NCBI GenBank assembly: GCA_963642245.1
Contig: CAVIFY010000089.1
Coordinates: 1 to 23,366 of the forward strand
Length of the DNA stretch: 23,366 nt
Direction: 5' to 3'
DNA from: CAG-217 sp963642245
GTDB lineage: Bacteria > Bacillota > Clostridia > Oscillospirales > Acutalibacteraceae
In this document: piece by piece, positions 1-7,288 of the stretch
Position numbering within the stretch: position 1 is the first letter of the stretch
Layout of the letters: each line of letters starts with the position of its first letter
Notes under the pieces: model-generated
The model's input: only the letters and a program-made list of their open reading frames with translations
The model's database searches: none
Told to the model about the DNA's origin: nothing
Made by a program: the position numbers and the translations under genes

Positions 1-224
1 CCCCCAAAGCCGCTTGTGAGCCTGTGATGAAGGTGCTCAAGTCCGCTATGGCGAATGCAGAGAACAACAACAATATGGATGTTTCCCGTCTGTATGTGAG
101 CGACTGCAATGTAGGCGCCGGCCCCACTCTGAAGAGAATTCAGGCCAGAGCCCAGGGCAGAGCTTACAGAATCAACAAGAGAACATCTCACATCACCATT
201 ACCGTTAAGGAAATGGAAGACTAA
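1..224 (+). CDS. rplV: 50S ribosomal protein L22, 3' part
   Basis: C-terminal part of ribosomal protein L22, a large-subunit protein that binds 23S rRNA and lines the peptide exit tunnel. The gene is open at the left edge of the window; the first whole codon begins at base 3, giving about 73 residues. The family is recognised by the segment MKVLKSAMANAENN, then the rRNA-contacting stretch around PTLKRIQARAQGRA and the typical ending RTSHITITV. The GTG and ATG at 24-29 are internal codons, not a start. rpsC follows after 18 bases with a GAGGAGG ribosome binding site, as in the S10 operon. Confidence 0.96.
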   Translation, partial: PKAACEPVMKVLKSAMANAENNNNMDVSRLYVSDCNVGAGPTLKRIQARAQGRAYRINKRTSHITITVKEMED

Positions 225-242
225 GCGAGGAGGAAGAGTTAA

Positions 243-926
243 ATGGGACAGAAATGTAATCCTACCGGTCTCAGAATCGGTGTCATTAAAAACTGGGACT
301 CCCGCTGGTACGCAAAGAAGGGCGAGTTCGGCGATACTCTTGTAGAGGACTACAAGCTGCGTAAGTATCTGCTGGAGACCCTTTCCGGCGCAGGTGTTCC
401 CAAGGTGGAGATCGAGCGTGACGCAAAGCGCGTGCGCATCAACATCCACTGCGCAAAGCCCGGTATGGTGATCGGCAAGCAGGGCGCTGAGATCGAAAAG
501 CTCAGAGTGCTGTGCGCCAAGAAGCTGGGCAAAGAGCTGAACGAAGTGTACATCAACATCGTTGAGATCAAGCAGCCCGACCTGAATGCGACCCTGGTTG
601 CACAGAATGTGGCCAGCCAGCTGGAGCGGCGTGTATCTTTCCGCCGTGCTGTAAAGGGCGCTATCCGCAACACCATGCGTTTGGGCGCTCGCGGTATCAA
701 GATCCAGGTCAGCGGCCGTGTAGGCGGCGCCGAGATCGCGCGTACCGAGACTTACAAAGAGGGTACGATCCCGCTGCAGACCATCCGTGCAGACATTGAT
801 TACGGTCTGGTTGAGGCAAAGACCACTTACGGCCGCATCGGCGTAAAGGTTTGGATCTACCAGGGCGAGGTTCTTCACGAGTCTCGCAATAAGAGAAGAA
901 ATCGTCGGGAAGGAGGAAATCAATAA
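243..926 (+). CDS. rpsC: 30S ribosomal protein S3
   Basis: Small-subunit protein S3, 227 residues, which sits at the mRNA entry channel in the head of the 30S subunit. The start MGQKCNPTGLRIG is the family signature. The type II KH RNA-binding domain shows its GxxG loop at residues 78-81 (GKQG), and the C-terminal domain carries the conserved GRVGGAEIAR and TYGRIGVKVWIYQGE stretches. A basic tail ends the protein. An AGGAGG site precedes the ATG. The stop codon TAA overlaps the rplP start by one base (TAATG), suggesting translational coupling. Confidence 0.98.
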   Translation: MGQKCNPTGLRIGVIKNWDSRWYAKKGEFGDTLVEDYKLRKYLLETLSGAGVPKVEIERDAKRVRINIHCAKPGMVIGKQGAEIEKLRVLCAKKLGKELNEVYINIVEIKQPDLNATLVAQNVASQLERRVSFRRAVKGAIRNTMRLGARGIKIQVSGRVGGAEIARTETYKEGTIPLQTIRADIDYGLVEAKTTYGRIGVKVWIYQGEVLHESRNKRRNRREGGNQ

Positions 927-1348
927 TGCTGTTACCTAAGCGCGTAAAGCACCGCAAGCAGCACAGAGGTCGTATGACCGGTGTGGCTACCCGCGGCAAT
1001 AAAGTTACCTACGGTGAGTACGGTCTGATGACCACTGAGCCTGCATGGATCACTGCGGCACAGATCGAGGCTGCCCGTATCGCTATGACCCGTTACACCA
1101 AGCGTGGCGGTCAGGTATGGATCAAGATTTTCCCCGACAAGCCCATTACCGCTCGTCCTGCCGATACCCGAATGGGTAAAGGTAAAGGTAACGTGGATTA
1201 CTGGGTAGCCGTGGTAAAGCCCGGTCGCGTTATGTTTGAGCTGGGCGGCGTTGAGGAGTCTGTGGCTCGCGAGGCTATGCGTCTTGCTGCCAACAAGCTC
1301 CCCGTAAAATGCAAGTTCGTTAAGAAAGAGGGAGGCGAGCAGGAATGA
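926..1348 (+). CDS. rplP: 50S ribosomal protein L16
   Basis: Large-subunit protein L16, 140 residues, which helps position the aminoacyl-tRNA elbow near the peptidyl transferase centre. It begins MLLPKRVKHRKQHRG and contains the conserved RMGKGKGNVDYWVA loop around residues 83-96, the region that approaches the tRNA. The ribosome binding site AAGGAGG lies inside the end of rpsC. Its own stop overlaps the rpmC start by four bases (ATGA), so three successive genes here are tightly coupled. Confidence 0.98.
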   Translation: MLLPKRVKHRKQHRGRMTGVATRGNKVTYGEYGLMTTEPAWITAAQIEAARIAMTRYTKRGGQVWIKIFPDKPITARPADTRMGKGKGNVDYWVAVVKPGRVMFELGGVEESVAREAMRLAANKLPVKCKFVKKEGGEQE

Positions 1349-1548
1349 AAGCAGCAGAAATCCGTGCTTTGAGCGCCGATCAGCGCGCAAAGAAGTTGGC
1401 AGAGCTCAAGGATGAACTCTTCAACCTGCATTTCCAGCAGGCCATCAATCAGCTCGACAACCCCATGAGAATTAAAGCGGTCAAGAAGGACATTGCACGC
1501 ATCAAGACTGTGGAGCGCGCGATCGAACTCGAAAGCGCAAACTCTTAA
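1345..1548 (+). CDS. rpmC: 50S ribosomal protein L29
   Basis: Large-subunit protein L29, 67 residues, an all-helical protein near the exit of the peptide tunnel where nascent-chain factors dock. The sequence shows the usual two-helix pattern: KAAEIRALSADQRAKKLAEL, then ELFNLHFQQA, then a second helix rich in Lys and Ile ending near ARIKTVERA. Its ATG overlaps the rplP TGA by four bases, and the ribosome binding site GGGAGG lies in the rplP tail. rpsQ follows after 17 bases. Confidence 0.97.
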   Translation: MKAAEIRALSADQRAKKLAELKDELFNLHFQQAINQLDNPMRIKAVKKDIARIKTVERAIELESANS

Positions 1549-1565
1549 GAAGGAGGTAACTGATC

Positions 1566-1820
1566 ATGGAAAGAAACCTCAGAAAGACAAGAGTTGGTCT
1601 TGTTTCCAGCGATAAGATGGATAAGACAGTTGTGGTTAGCATTCAGGACAGAGTGGCTCACCCCCTGTATGGCAAGATCGTAAACCGTACCGTGAAGTAC
1701 AAAGCACACGACGAGAAGAACGAATGCGGCGTAGGCGACAAGGTTATGATTATGGAGACCCGTCCCTACAGCAAAGACAAGAGATGGCGTGTGGTTGAGA
1801 TCATTGAAAAGGCTAAATAA
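1566..1820 (+). CDS. rpsQ: 30S ribosomal protein S17
   Basis: Small-subunit protein S17, 84 residues, an OB-fold primary 16S rRNA binder. It begins MERNLRKTRVGLVSSDKMDK and has the conserved HPLYGKIVNRTVKYKAHDE stretch and the ending ETRPYSKDKRWRVVEI. AAGGAGG lies eight bases ahead of the ATG. The gene is followed by a 110-base spacer, unusually long for this cluster where most gaps are under 25 bases; the spacer contains the paired hairpins described separately. Confidence 0.97.
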   Translation: MERNLRKTRVGLVSSDKMDKTVVVSIQDRVAHPLYGKIVNRTVKYKAHDEKNECGVGDKVMIMETRPYSKDKRWRVVEIIEKAK

Positions 1821-1847
1821 TTCAAACGGATTACTTGGTTTTTCATA

Positions 1848-1922
1848 CAGACTGCTTTTGCAGTCGGAACTAAAATAATAACTGCAAGATGAGCAAAGTG
1901 TTATTTTGCAGTACGAAGGAGG
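1848..1922 (+). promoter_or_regulatory. Competing hairpins ahead of rplN
   Basis: Two hairpins are visible. GACTGC 1850-1855 pairs with GCAGTC 1860-1865 across a TTTT loop. ACTGCAA 1881-1887 pairs with TTGCAGT 1906-1912, ending four bases before the rplN ribosome binding site (1915-1922). A second copy of TTGCAGT at 1858-1864 can also pair with 1881-1887, which would break both hairpins. This is the geometry of a two-state leader. No T-run follows, so this is not an intrinsic terminator. Regulation is an inference. Confidence 0.45.
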
Positions 1923-1930
1923 AAAATGCT

Positions 1931-2299
1931 GTGATACAACAGGAAAGTCGGCTGAAGGTCGCAGACAACACCGGTGCTAAAGAGATCCTTTGCATTCGCG
2001 TGCTGGGCGGCTCCGGCAGAAGATACGCCAACATCGGCGACGTGATCGTTGCTTCCGTCAAGAAAGCAGCACCCGGCGGCGTGGTGAAAAAGGGCGAAGT
2101 TGTTAAAGCAGTCATCGTTCGTACAACCAAAGGTGTACGTCGTGACGACGGCCAGTACATTCGTTTTGATGAAAATGCTGCCGTAATTATCAAAGAGGAT
2201 AAAACGCCTCGTGGCACCCGTATTTTTGGACCCGTAGCAAGAGAGCTTCGTGATAAGGATTACATGAAGATTTTGTCCCTTGCTCCGGAAGTGCTTTAA
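1931..2299 (+). CDS. rplN: 50S ribosomal protein L14
   Basis: Large-subunit protein L14, 122 residues, part of an inter-subunit bridge to the 30S subunit. The start chosen is GTG at 1931, giving the family N-terminus (M)IQQESRLKVADNTGAKE and the normal length of 122. GAAGGAGG at 1915-1922 is eight bases upstream. The reading frame stays open back to an ATG at 1889, but that would add 14 residues foreign to L14. Conserved segments RVLGGSGRRYANIGD and GTRIFGPVARELR are present. It opens the spc part of the cluster. Confidence 0.96.
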   Translation: MIQQESRLKVADNTGAKEILCIRVLGGSGRRYANIGDVIVASVKKAAPGGVVKKGEVVKAVIVRTTKGVRRDDGQYIRFDENAAVIIKEDKTPRGTRIFGPVARELRDKDYMKILSLAPEVL

Positions 2300-2314
2300 T
2301 GGAGGTGCGAGAGA

Positions 2315-2620
2315 ATGAGTAAGATGTTTGTAAAATCCGGCGATACCGTACAGGTGCTGTCCGGTAAATCCAAGGGCGTGCGCGGCGAAGTTGTTGCCGT
2401 TAGCCCTGCTGAGGGTAAAGTCATCGTCAAGAAGGTCAATGTGGTGACCAAGCATGTAAAGCCCCGCAAGATGGGCGAGGCCGGCGGCCTGATTGATGTT
2501 GAGTCCGCGCTGTACGCTTCCAAGGTACAGCTGGTGTGCCCCAAATGTAACGAGGCGACCCGCGTCGGCCACAAAAAGGGCGGCGCACGCATTTGCAAAA
2601 AATGCGGCAACGAATTTTAA
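2315..2620 (+). CDS. rplX: 50S ribosomal protein L24
   Basis: Large-subunit protein L24, 101 residues, an early assembly protein with an N-terminal KOW/SH3-like fold seen here as VKSGDTVQVLSGKSKGVRGE. The C-terminus carries a four-cysteine zinc-ribbon-like motif at C75, C78, C94 and C97. This is a common extension of L24 in Clostridia and other lineages. GGAGG precedes the ATG. It lies 15 bases after rplN and 19 before rplE. Confidence 0.97.
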   Translation: MSKMFVKSGDTVQVLSGKSKGVRGEVVAVSPAEGKVIVKKVNVVTKHVKPRKMGEAGGLIDVESALYASKVQLVCPKCNEATRVGHKKGGARICKKCGNEF

Positions 2621-2639
2621 GTAAGGGAGGAACATAACA

Positions 2640-3182
2640 ATGGCTGCAAGGTTAAAAGAAACCTATAAGAGCGAAGTTGCTCCGGCATTGATGAAGAAAT
2701 TCGGCTACAAATCTGTTATGCAAATCCCGAAGCTTGACAAGATTGTTATCAATGTTGGTTGCGGCGAAGCCCGCGAAAACTCTAAGGTTGTAGATGCGAT
2801 CATCTCCGACCTGTCCCAGATCACCGGTCAGCGCCCCGTGGTGTGCCGCGCAAAGAAGTCTGTTGCAAACTTCAAGCTGCGTGAAGGTATGCCCATCGGC
2901 GTGAAGGTCACTCTGCGTGGTGAGAGAATGTATGAATTCCTGGACAGATTTTTCAATCTGGCTCTCCCCAGAGTGCGTGACTTCAGAGGGATCAATGCAA
3001 ACTCCTTTGACGGCCGTGGTAACTACGCCATGGGTATCAAAGAGCAGTTGATTTTCCCCGAGATCGAATATGACAAGATCGACAAGGTGCGCGGTATGGA
3101 TATCATCATGGTAACCACCGCAAACACAGACGAAGAAGCACGGGAGCTGCTCAAGCTGATGGGCGCACCGTTTGCAGAGTAA
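2640..3182 (+). CDS. rplE: 50S ribosomal protein L5
   Basis: Large-subunit protein L5, 180 residues, which binds 5S rRNA and contacts P-site tRNA. Family segments include PKLDKIVINVGCGEA, ITGQRPVVCRAKKSVANFKLREG and the region RDFRGINANSFDGRGNYAMGIKEQ. The ATG follows GGGAGG. The stop TAA runs directly into the next ribosome binding site (TAAGGAGG), so termination on rplE places ribosomes next to the rpsN start. Confidence 0.98.
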   Translation: MAARLKETYKSEVAPALMKKFGYKSVMQIPKLDKIVINVGCGEARENSKVVDAIISDLSQITGQRPVVCRAKKSVANFKLREGMPIGVKVTLRGERMYEFLDRFFNLALPRVRDFRGINANSFDGRGNYAMGIKEQLIFPEIEYDKIDKVRGMDIIMVTTANTDEEARELLKLMGAPFAE

Positions 3183-3194
3183 GGAGGGATTATC

Positions 3195-3380
3195 GTGGCA
3201 AAAACATCTATGAAAGTCAAGGCAGTTCGTCCTGCCAAGTATTCCACCAGACAGCACAACAGATGTAAGATCTGCGGTAGACCCCACGCATACCTGCGTA
3301 AGTATGGTGTGTGCCGTATCTGCTTCAGAGAGCTGGCTCACAAGGGCGAGATCCCCGGTGTGCGCAAGGCATCTTGGTAA
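3195..3380 (+). CDS. rpsN: 30S ribosomal protein S14, zinc-binding type
   Basis: Small-subunit protein S14 of the short zinc-binding (type Z) class, 61 residues. The zinc ligands are C24, C27, C40 and C43 (CKIC and CRIC), and the ending GEIPGVRKASW is typical. The start is GTG at 3195, followed by AKTSMKVKA, with AGGAGGG nine bases upstream. Short type-Z S14 in the spc operon is the normal state for Firmicutes. Whether a zinc-free paralogue exists elsewhere cannot be seen here. Confidence 0.97.
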   Translation: MAKTSMKVKAVRPAKYSTRQHNRCKICGRPHAYLRKYGVCRICFRELAHKGEIPGVRKASW

Positions 3381-3416
3381 TCTGAGAATTGAAGATCGAA
3401 TAAGGAGGAAATATCA

Positions 3417-3815
3417 ATGCATATTACAGACCCTATCGCTGATATGCTGACCAGAATTCGCAACGCGAATTCCGCTAAGCACGATACTGTAGATATTCCC
3501 GCATCTAACATGAAGAAGTCAATTGCTCAGATTCTGGTAGATGAAGGTTATATCAAAGGCTACAAAGTAATTGAAGACGGCAAGCAGGGCGTTATCCGCG
3601 TGACCCTGAAGTATGGCGAGGGCAAGAGCCGCGTCATCACCGGTCTGCGCCGCGTGTCTAAGCCCGGTCTTCGTAAGTATTCAAGCGTTGAGGATATGCC
3701 CAAGGTAATGAAGGGCCTGGGCGTAGCCATCGTTTCTACATCTAAAGGCGTTATGACAGACAAAGAAGCTCGCAAAGAGAATGTGGGCGGCGAAGTTCTG
3801 GCATTCATTTGGTAA
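3417..3815 (+). CDS. rpsH: 30S ribosomal protein S8
   Basis: Small-subunit protein S8, 132 residues, a central-domain 16S rRNA binder and early assembly protein. It starts HITDPIADMLTRIRNAN and ends with the rRNA-binding signature STSKGVMTDKEARK and GGEVLAFIW. AAGGAGG precedes the ATG. The stop TAA lies inside the TAAGGAGG that serves rplF. In Escherichia coli S8 is the spc-operon repressor; no corresponding target structure was recognised here. Confidence 0.98.
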   Translation: MHITDPIADMLTRIRNANSAKHDTVDIPASNMKKSIAQILVDEGYIKGYKVIEDGKQGVIRVTLKYGEGKSRVITGLRRVSKPGLRKYSSVEDMPKVMKGLGVAIVSTSKGVMTDKEARKENVGGEVLAFIW

Positions 3816-3829
3816 GGAGGTGCAGTCGT

Positions 3830-4369
3830 ATGTCACGAATTGGCTTAAAGCCTATTGAAATTCCTGCCGGCGTTGACGTAAAGGTTGACGGAACGACTGT
3901 TACCGTAAAGGGCCCCAAAGGGGAACTTACCCGGGATGTTCATCCGAACATGGCAGTCGCTGTAGAAGGCAACGAAGTTATTGTAAAAAGACCCAACGAT
4001 GAGAAGGAGAACAAGTCTCTTCACGGCTTGACCCGCACCCTCATTCACAACATGGTTCTGGGCGTGACCGAGGGCTTCAAGAAAAATCTGGAAGTCAACG
4101 GTGTTGGTTACAGAGTACAGGTACAGAACAACAAGCTCACGATGAACCTTGGCTTTTCTCACCAGGTGATCATGGATGCACCGGAAGGCATTACCATTGA
4201 GTGCCCCAGTGCCAACGCCATCGTCATCAGCGGCGCAGACAAGCAGGCCGTTGGCCAGTTTGCCGCTCAGGTCCGCGAGAAGAGACCCCCGGAACCCTAC
4301 AAGGGCAAGGGTATCAAGTATGACTATGAGCATATCCGCCGCAAGGAAGGCAAAGCAGGTAAGAAATAA
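3830..4369 (+). CDS. rplF: 50S ribosomal protein L6
   Basis: Large-subunit protein L6, 179 residues, located near the factor-binding site and GTPase centre. The start chosen is ATG at 3830 (MSRIGLKPIEIPAGV), which gives the normal family N-terminus and length. AAGGAGG at 3814-3820 is nine bases upstream. The frame is open to a GTG at 3809, but that adds seven atypical residues and lies before the ribosome binding site. The ending RPPEPYKGKGIKYDYE is the L6 signature. Confidence 0.97.
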   Translation: MSRIGLKPIEIPAGVDVKVDGTTVTVKGPKGELTRDVHPNMAVAVEGNEVIVKRPNDEKENKSLHGLTRTLIHNMVLGVTEGFKKNLEVNGVGYRVQVQNNKLTMNLGFSHQVIMDAPEGITIECPSANAIVISGADKQAVGQFAAQVREKRPPEPYKGKGIKYDYEHIRRKEGKAGKK

Positions 4370-4387
4370 GGGAAGGAGTGAATTACA

Positions 4388-4747
4388 ATGGTTTCAAGAC
4401 AAGACGCCAATAAGGCAAGACAAAAGCGCCACATTCGTGTTCGTGGCAAAATCAGCGGCACTGCTGCTCGTCCCAGACTCAACGTATATCGCTCCCTCAG
4501 CAATATTTACGTTCAGCTCATTGATGATGTGGCCGGTGTAACGCTGGCAAGCGCATCCACCACTGAGAAGGACTTTGCACAGTACGGCGGAAATGTAGAA
4601 GCAGCTAAGGCTGTTGGTAAGACATTAGCAGAAAGAGCCACCGCAAAGGGCATCACCGAGTGCGTATTTGACCGTGGCGGTTACGTGTATCACGGTCGTG
4701 TGGCTGCGGTTGCAGACGGCGCTCGTGAGGGCGGACTGAAGTTCTAA
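4388..4747 (+). CDS. rplR: 50S ribosomal protein L18
   Basis: Large-subunit protein L18, 119 residues, which binds 5S rRNA with L5 in the central protuberance. The basic N-terminus (VSRQDANKARQKRHIRVRGK) is followed by RPRLNVYRSLSNIYVQLIDD and the C-terminal signature FDRGGYVYHGRVAAVADGAREGGL. An AAGGAGTG site precedes the ATG. Confidence 0.97.
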   Translation: MVSRQDANKARQKRHIRVRGKISGTAARPRLNVYRSLSNIYVQLIDDVAGVTLASASTTEKDFAQYGGNVEAAKAVGKTLAERATAKGITECVFDRGGYVYHGRVAAVADGAREGGLKF

Positions 4748-4765
4748 CGAAGGAGGTAAATACTT

Positions 4766-5269
4766 TTGGCTACAAAGATTGACGCATCTTCAATGGAACT
4801 TGAAGAAAGAGTGGTTACCATCAACCGTGTTTCCAAAACCGTAAAGGGCGGTCGAATTTTTAAGTTCTCCGCACTGGTGGTTGTTGGTGATAAGAATGGT
4901 CTGGTCGGTTTCGGTATCGGTAAGTCCGGCGAGGTTCCGGACGCTATCCGTAAGGGGATCGAGGACGCAAAGAAAAATCTGATCAAAGTATCTCTGCGGG
5001 GCACCACCATTCCCCACGAGATCACCGGTAAGTTCGGTGCTGGCGAAGTGCTGCTTATGCCCGCTCCCAAAGGTACCGGCGTGATCGCCGGCGGCCCGGT
5101 TCGTGCGGTTGTTGAGACCGTTGGTATCGGCGACATTCGTACCAAGGCCGTTCGCTCAAACAACCCGTACAATGTGGTTCGCGCCACCATTGACGGTTTG
5201 AGCAGACTGCGCACGGCAGAGGAAGTTGCTGCTGTTCGCGGTAAGTCAGTGAAAGAGATCGTAGGATAA
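4766..5269 (+). CDS. rpsE: 30S ribosomal protein S5
   Basis: Small-subunit protein S5, 167 residues, with a dsRBD-like N-terminal domain (LEERVVTINRVSKTVKGGR, then FGIGKSGEVPDAIRKG) and a C-terminal domain with GTGVIAGGPVRAVVE and NNPYNVVRATIDGL. It helps maintain decoding accuracy. The start is a rare TTG at 4766, supported by AGGAGG at 4751-4756, nine bases upstream; no in-frame ATG lies nearby except the internal Met10 codon. The other ribosomal genes here use ATG or GTG. Confidence 0.95.
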   Translation: MATKIDASSMELEERVVTINRVSKTVKGGRIFKFSALVVVGDKNGLVGFGIGKSGEVPDAIRKGIEDAKKNLIKVSLRGTTIPHEITGKFGAGEVLLMPAPKGTGVIAGGPVRAVVETVGIGDIRTKAVRSNNPYNVVRATIDGLSRLRTAEEVAAVRGKSVKEIVG

Positions 5270-5282
5270 GGAGGGGCGCATT

Positions 5283-5462
5283 ATGGCAGATATTAAAATC
5301 AAACTTACAAAAAGCCTGATCGGCAGTAAGCAGGACCAGATCGCCACCGCCCACTCTCTTGGCCTGCGGAAGATCGGCAACGAAACCGTTCAGCCGAACA
5401 ACGACGCAACTCAGGGCAAGATCAAGAAGATCGCACACCTGATCACCGTTGTTGAAGAATAA
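5283..5462 (+). CDS. rpmD: 50S ribosomal protein L30
   Basis: Large-subunit protein L30, 59 residues, read by hand from ATG 5283 to TAA 5460-5462. The translation begins MADIKIKLTKSLIGSKQDQ, continues ATAHSLGLRKIGNETVQPNN and ends KIAHLITVVEE. This matches the L30 pattern of a KSxIG motif followed by LGLRK. AAGGAGG lies eight bases upstream in the rpsE tail. The slot between rpsE and rplO is the canonical rpmD position. Confidence 0.96.
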   Translation: MADIKIKLTKSLIGSKQDQIATAHSLGLRKIGNETVQPNNDATQGKIKKIAHLITVVEE

Positions 5463-5476
5463 GGGGAGGTAGCAAG

Positions 5477-5920
5477 ATGAAATTACATGAACTTTCTCCT
5501 GCTGAAGGCTCCAAAAAGAGTGTTAAGCGTATCGGTCGCGGTACTGCTTCCGGCCAGGGTAAAACCGCCGGTAAAGGCCAGAAGGGTCAGAAGGCCCGTT
5601 CCGGTTACAGCAGAAGGCCCGGCTTTGAGGGTGGCCAGATGCCCCTTCAGCGCCGCGTGCCCAAAAGAGGTTTCAACAACATTTTTGCAACGGAGTACGC
5701 CATTGTCAATGTGTCTGATCTGAACGACAGATTTGAGGACGGCGCAACCGTTAATGCTGAGAGCCTGGTGGCCTCCGGTTTTTTGAAGAAGACCCTGGAC
5801 GGCGTAAAGGTTCTGGGCAAGGGCGAGATCACCAAGGCTCTGACCGTTCAGGTCACCGCCATCAGTGAGAGCGCCAAATCTAAGATTGAGGCAGCAGGTG
5901 GCAAGGTGGAGGTGCTGTAA
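5477..5920 (+). CDS. rplO: 50S ribosomal protein L15
   Basis: Large-subunit protein L15, 147 residues, a late assembly protein. It begins MKLHELSPAEGSKK and has the long basic glycine-rich arm (GRGTASGQGKTAGKGQKGQ and RPGFEGGQMPLQRRVPKRGF) that threads into 23S rRNA. The C-terminal globular part ends KSKIEAAGGKVEVL. Its TAA is immediately followed by the secY ATG with no gap. Confidence 0.98.
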   Translation: MKLHELSPAEGSKKSVKRIGRGTASGQGKTAGKGQKGQKARSGYSRRPGFEGGQMPLQRRVPKRGFNNIFATEYAIVNVSDLNDRFEDGATVNAESLVASGFLKKTLDGVKVLGKGEITKALTVQVTAISESAKSKIEAAGGKVEVL

Positions 5921-7270
5921 ATGATCAAGACCTTCGTAAACGCTTGGAAAGTTGCGGACATCCGCAAAAAGCTTTTGTTTACAGCATTTGTTATCCTTGT
6001 TTTCCGAATTGGCTCTGTCATTCCTGTTCCTTTCCTGAACATTGTCGATGAGATCAATGTGGGTAAGGGCAACACCATTTTAACCTACCTGAGCTTGATG
6101 ACCGGTAGTGCATTCACATACGGAACGATTTTCGCTATGTCCATCACACCGTACATCAATGCCTCCATTATTATGCAGCTTCTTGCTGTGGCCATTCCTG
6201 CACTGGAGCGGTTGCAGAAAGAGGGCGAAGAAGGCAGAAAGAAGATCGCCACCATCACTCGTTTCGTTACGATTCTGTTGGGTCTGTTGCAGTCCCTGGC
6301 ATACTTCTTCTTCCTGCGTGCCAATGGCTACCTGATGAAGGACGCCAGCGGCGCAGCATTCACCGGCTTTGACGCCGTGTTCCAGGCTGTGGTCATCATT
6401 GCGGTGCTCACCGCCGGCACAGCCGTGATCATGTGGCTGGGCGAGCAGATCACCATTTCCGGTATCGGTAACGGTATTTCCATTATCCTTTTTGCCGGCA
6501 TCGTGTCTCGTTTCCCCACCCTGATCAAGCAGCTGTTCCAGTACCTGGACACCGGCCGTACCGTGTACAAAGTTCTGGTTCCCGTGGTGTGCGTGATCTT
6601 CCTGCTGATGATCGCATACATCGTGTTTATGGATAACTCAGAGCGTCGCCTGCCCATTCAGTACGCCAAGCGTGTTGTGGGCCGCAAAATGTACGGCGGT
6701 CAGTCCACCCACATGCCCATTAAGATCAATATGAGCGGCGTGCTGCCCATCATCTTTGCATCTTCTATTTTGTCCCTGCCCGGTACGGTGCAGATGTTCA
6801 TCTCTGCCGACAAGTACAAGGGCACCGGCTGGGAGAAGTTCTTTAACGCCTTCCAGAGTGACTCTTGGTGGTATGCGGGTATGTACTTCCTGCTGATCAT
6901 CTTCTTTGCCTATTTCTACAGCACCATTCAGTACAACCCCATTGAAATGGCAAATAATCTTCGTAAGAACAACGGCGCCATCCCCGGCATTCGTCCCGGC
7001 AAGCCCACTTCCGATTACATCATGCGGGTCCTGTCCCGTCTGACCCTGATCGGTTCCTTGATGCTTTGCGTAGTTGCTTTGTTCCCCATCGTGTACTCCT
7101 TGATCTGTAAGGCGGCGATCCCGCCCCTGGAGACCGGCGGCGACGACGGCGGCATGAGCATCACCCTGGGCGGTACATCCATCATCATTATGTGCGGTGT
7201 AGCTCTGGAGACTGTGCGTCAGCTGGAAAGCCAGTTGATGATGCGCCACTATAAAGGCTTCCTTGACTGA
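5921..7270 (+). CDS. secY: Protein translocase subunit SecY
   Basis: SecY, 449 residues, the channel-forming subunit of the SecYEG translocon in the cytoplasmic membrane. The start MIKTFVNAWKVADIRKKLLFT leads into the first of about ten hydrophobic segments, with the plug-region sequence and the SITPYINASIIMQLL segment of TM2. The cytosolic loop between TM8 and TM9 is seen as ANNLRKNNGAIPGIRPGKPT, the contact region for SecA and ribosomes. The ATG abuts the rplO stop and its ribosome binding site (GGTGGAGG) lies within rplO, implying coupling. rplO-secY-adk is the standard order. Confidence 0.98.
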   Translation: MIKTFVNAWKVADIRKKLLFTAFVILVFRIGSVIPVPFLNIVDEINVGKGNTILTYLSLMTGSAFTYGTIFAMSITPYINASIIMQLLAVAIPALERLQKEGEEGRKKIATITRFVTILLGLLQSLAYFFFLRANGYLMKDASGAAFTGFDAVFQAVVIIAVLTAGTAVIMWLGEQITISGIGNGISIILFAGIVSRFPTLIKQLFQYLDTGRTVYKVLVPVVCVIFLLMIAYIVFMDNSERRLPIQYAKRVVGRKMYGGQSTHMPIKINMSGVLPIIFASSILSLPGTVQMFISADKYKGTGWEKFFNAFQSDSWWYAGMYFLLIIFFAYFYSTIQYNPIEMANNLRKNNGAIPGIRPGKPTSDYIMRVLSRLTLIGSLMLCVVALFPIVYSLICKAAIPPLETGGDDGGMSITLGGTSIIIMCGVALETVRQLESQLMMRHYKGFLD

Positions 7271-7288
7271 TTATAAGGAGAACGCAAG

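Noticed and set aside
1889..1930. N-terminal extension of rplN from ATG 1889
   Set aside because: It adds 14 residues unlike any L14 and precedes the ribosome binding site at 1915-1922; the GTG at 1931 gives the normal protein.
3809..3829. Longer rplF from GTG 3809
   Set aside because: It overlaps rpsH and lies upstream of the AAGGAGG; ATG 3830 gives the canonical L6 start.
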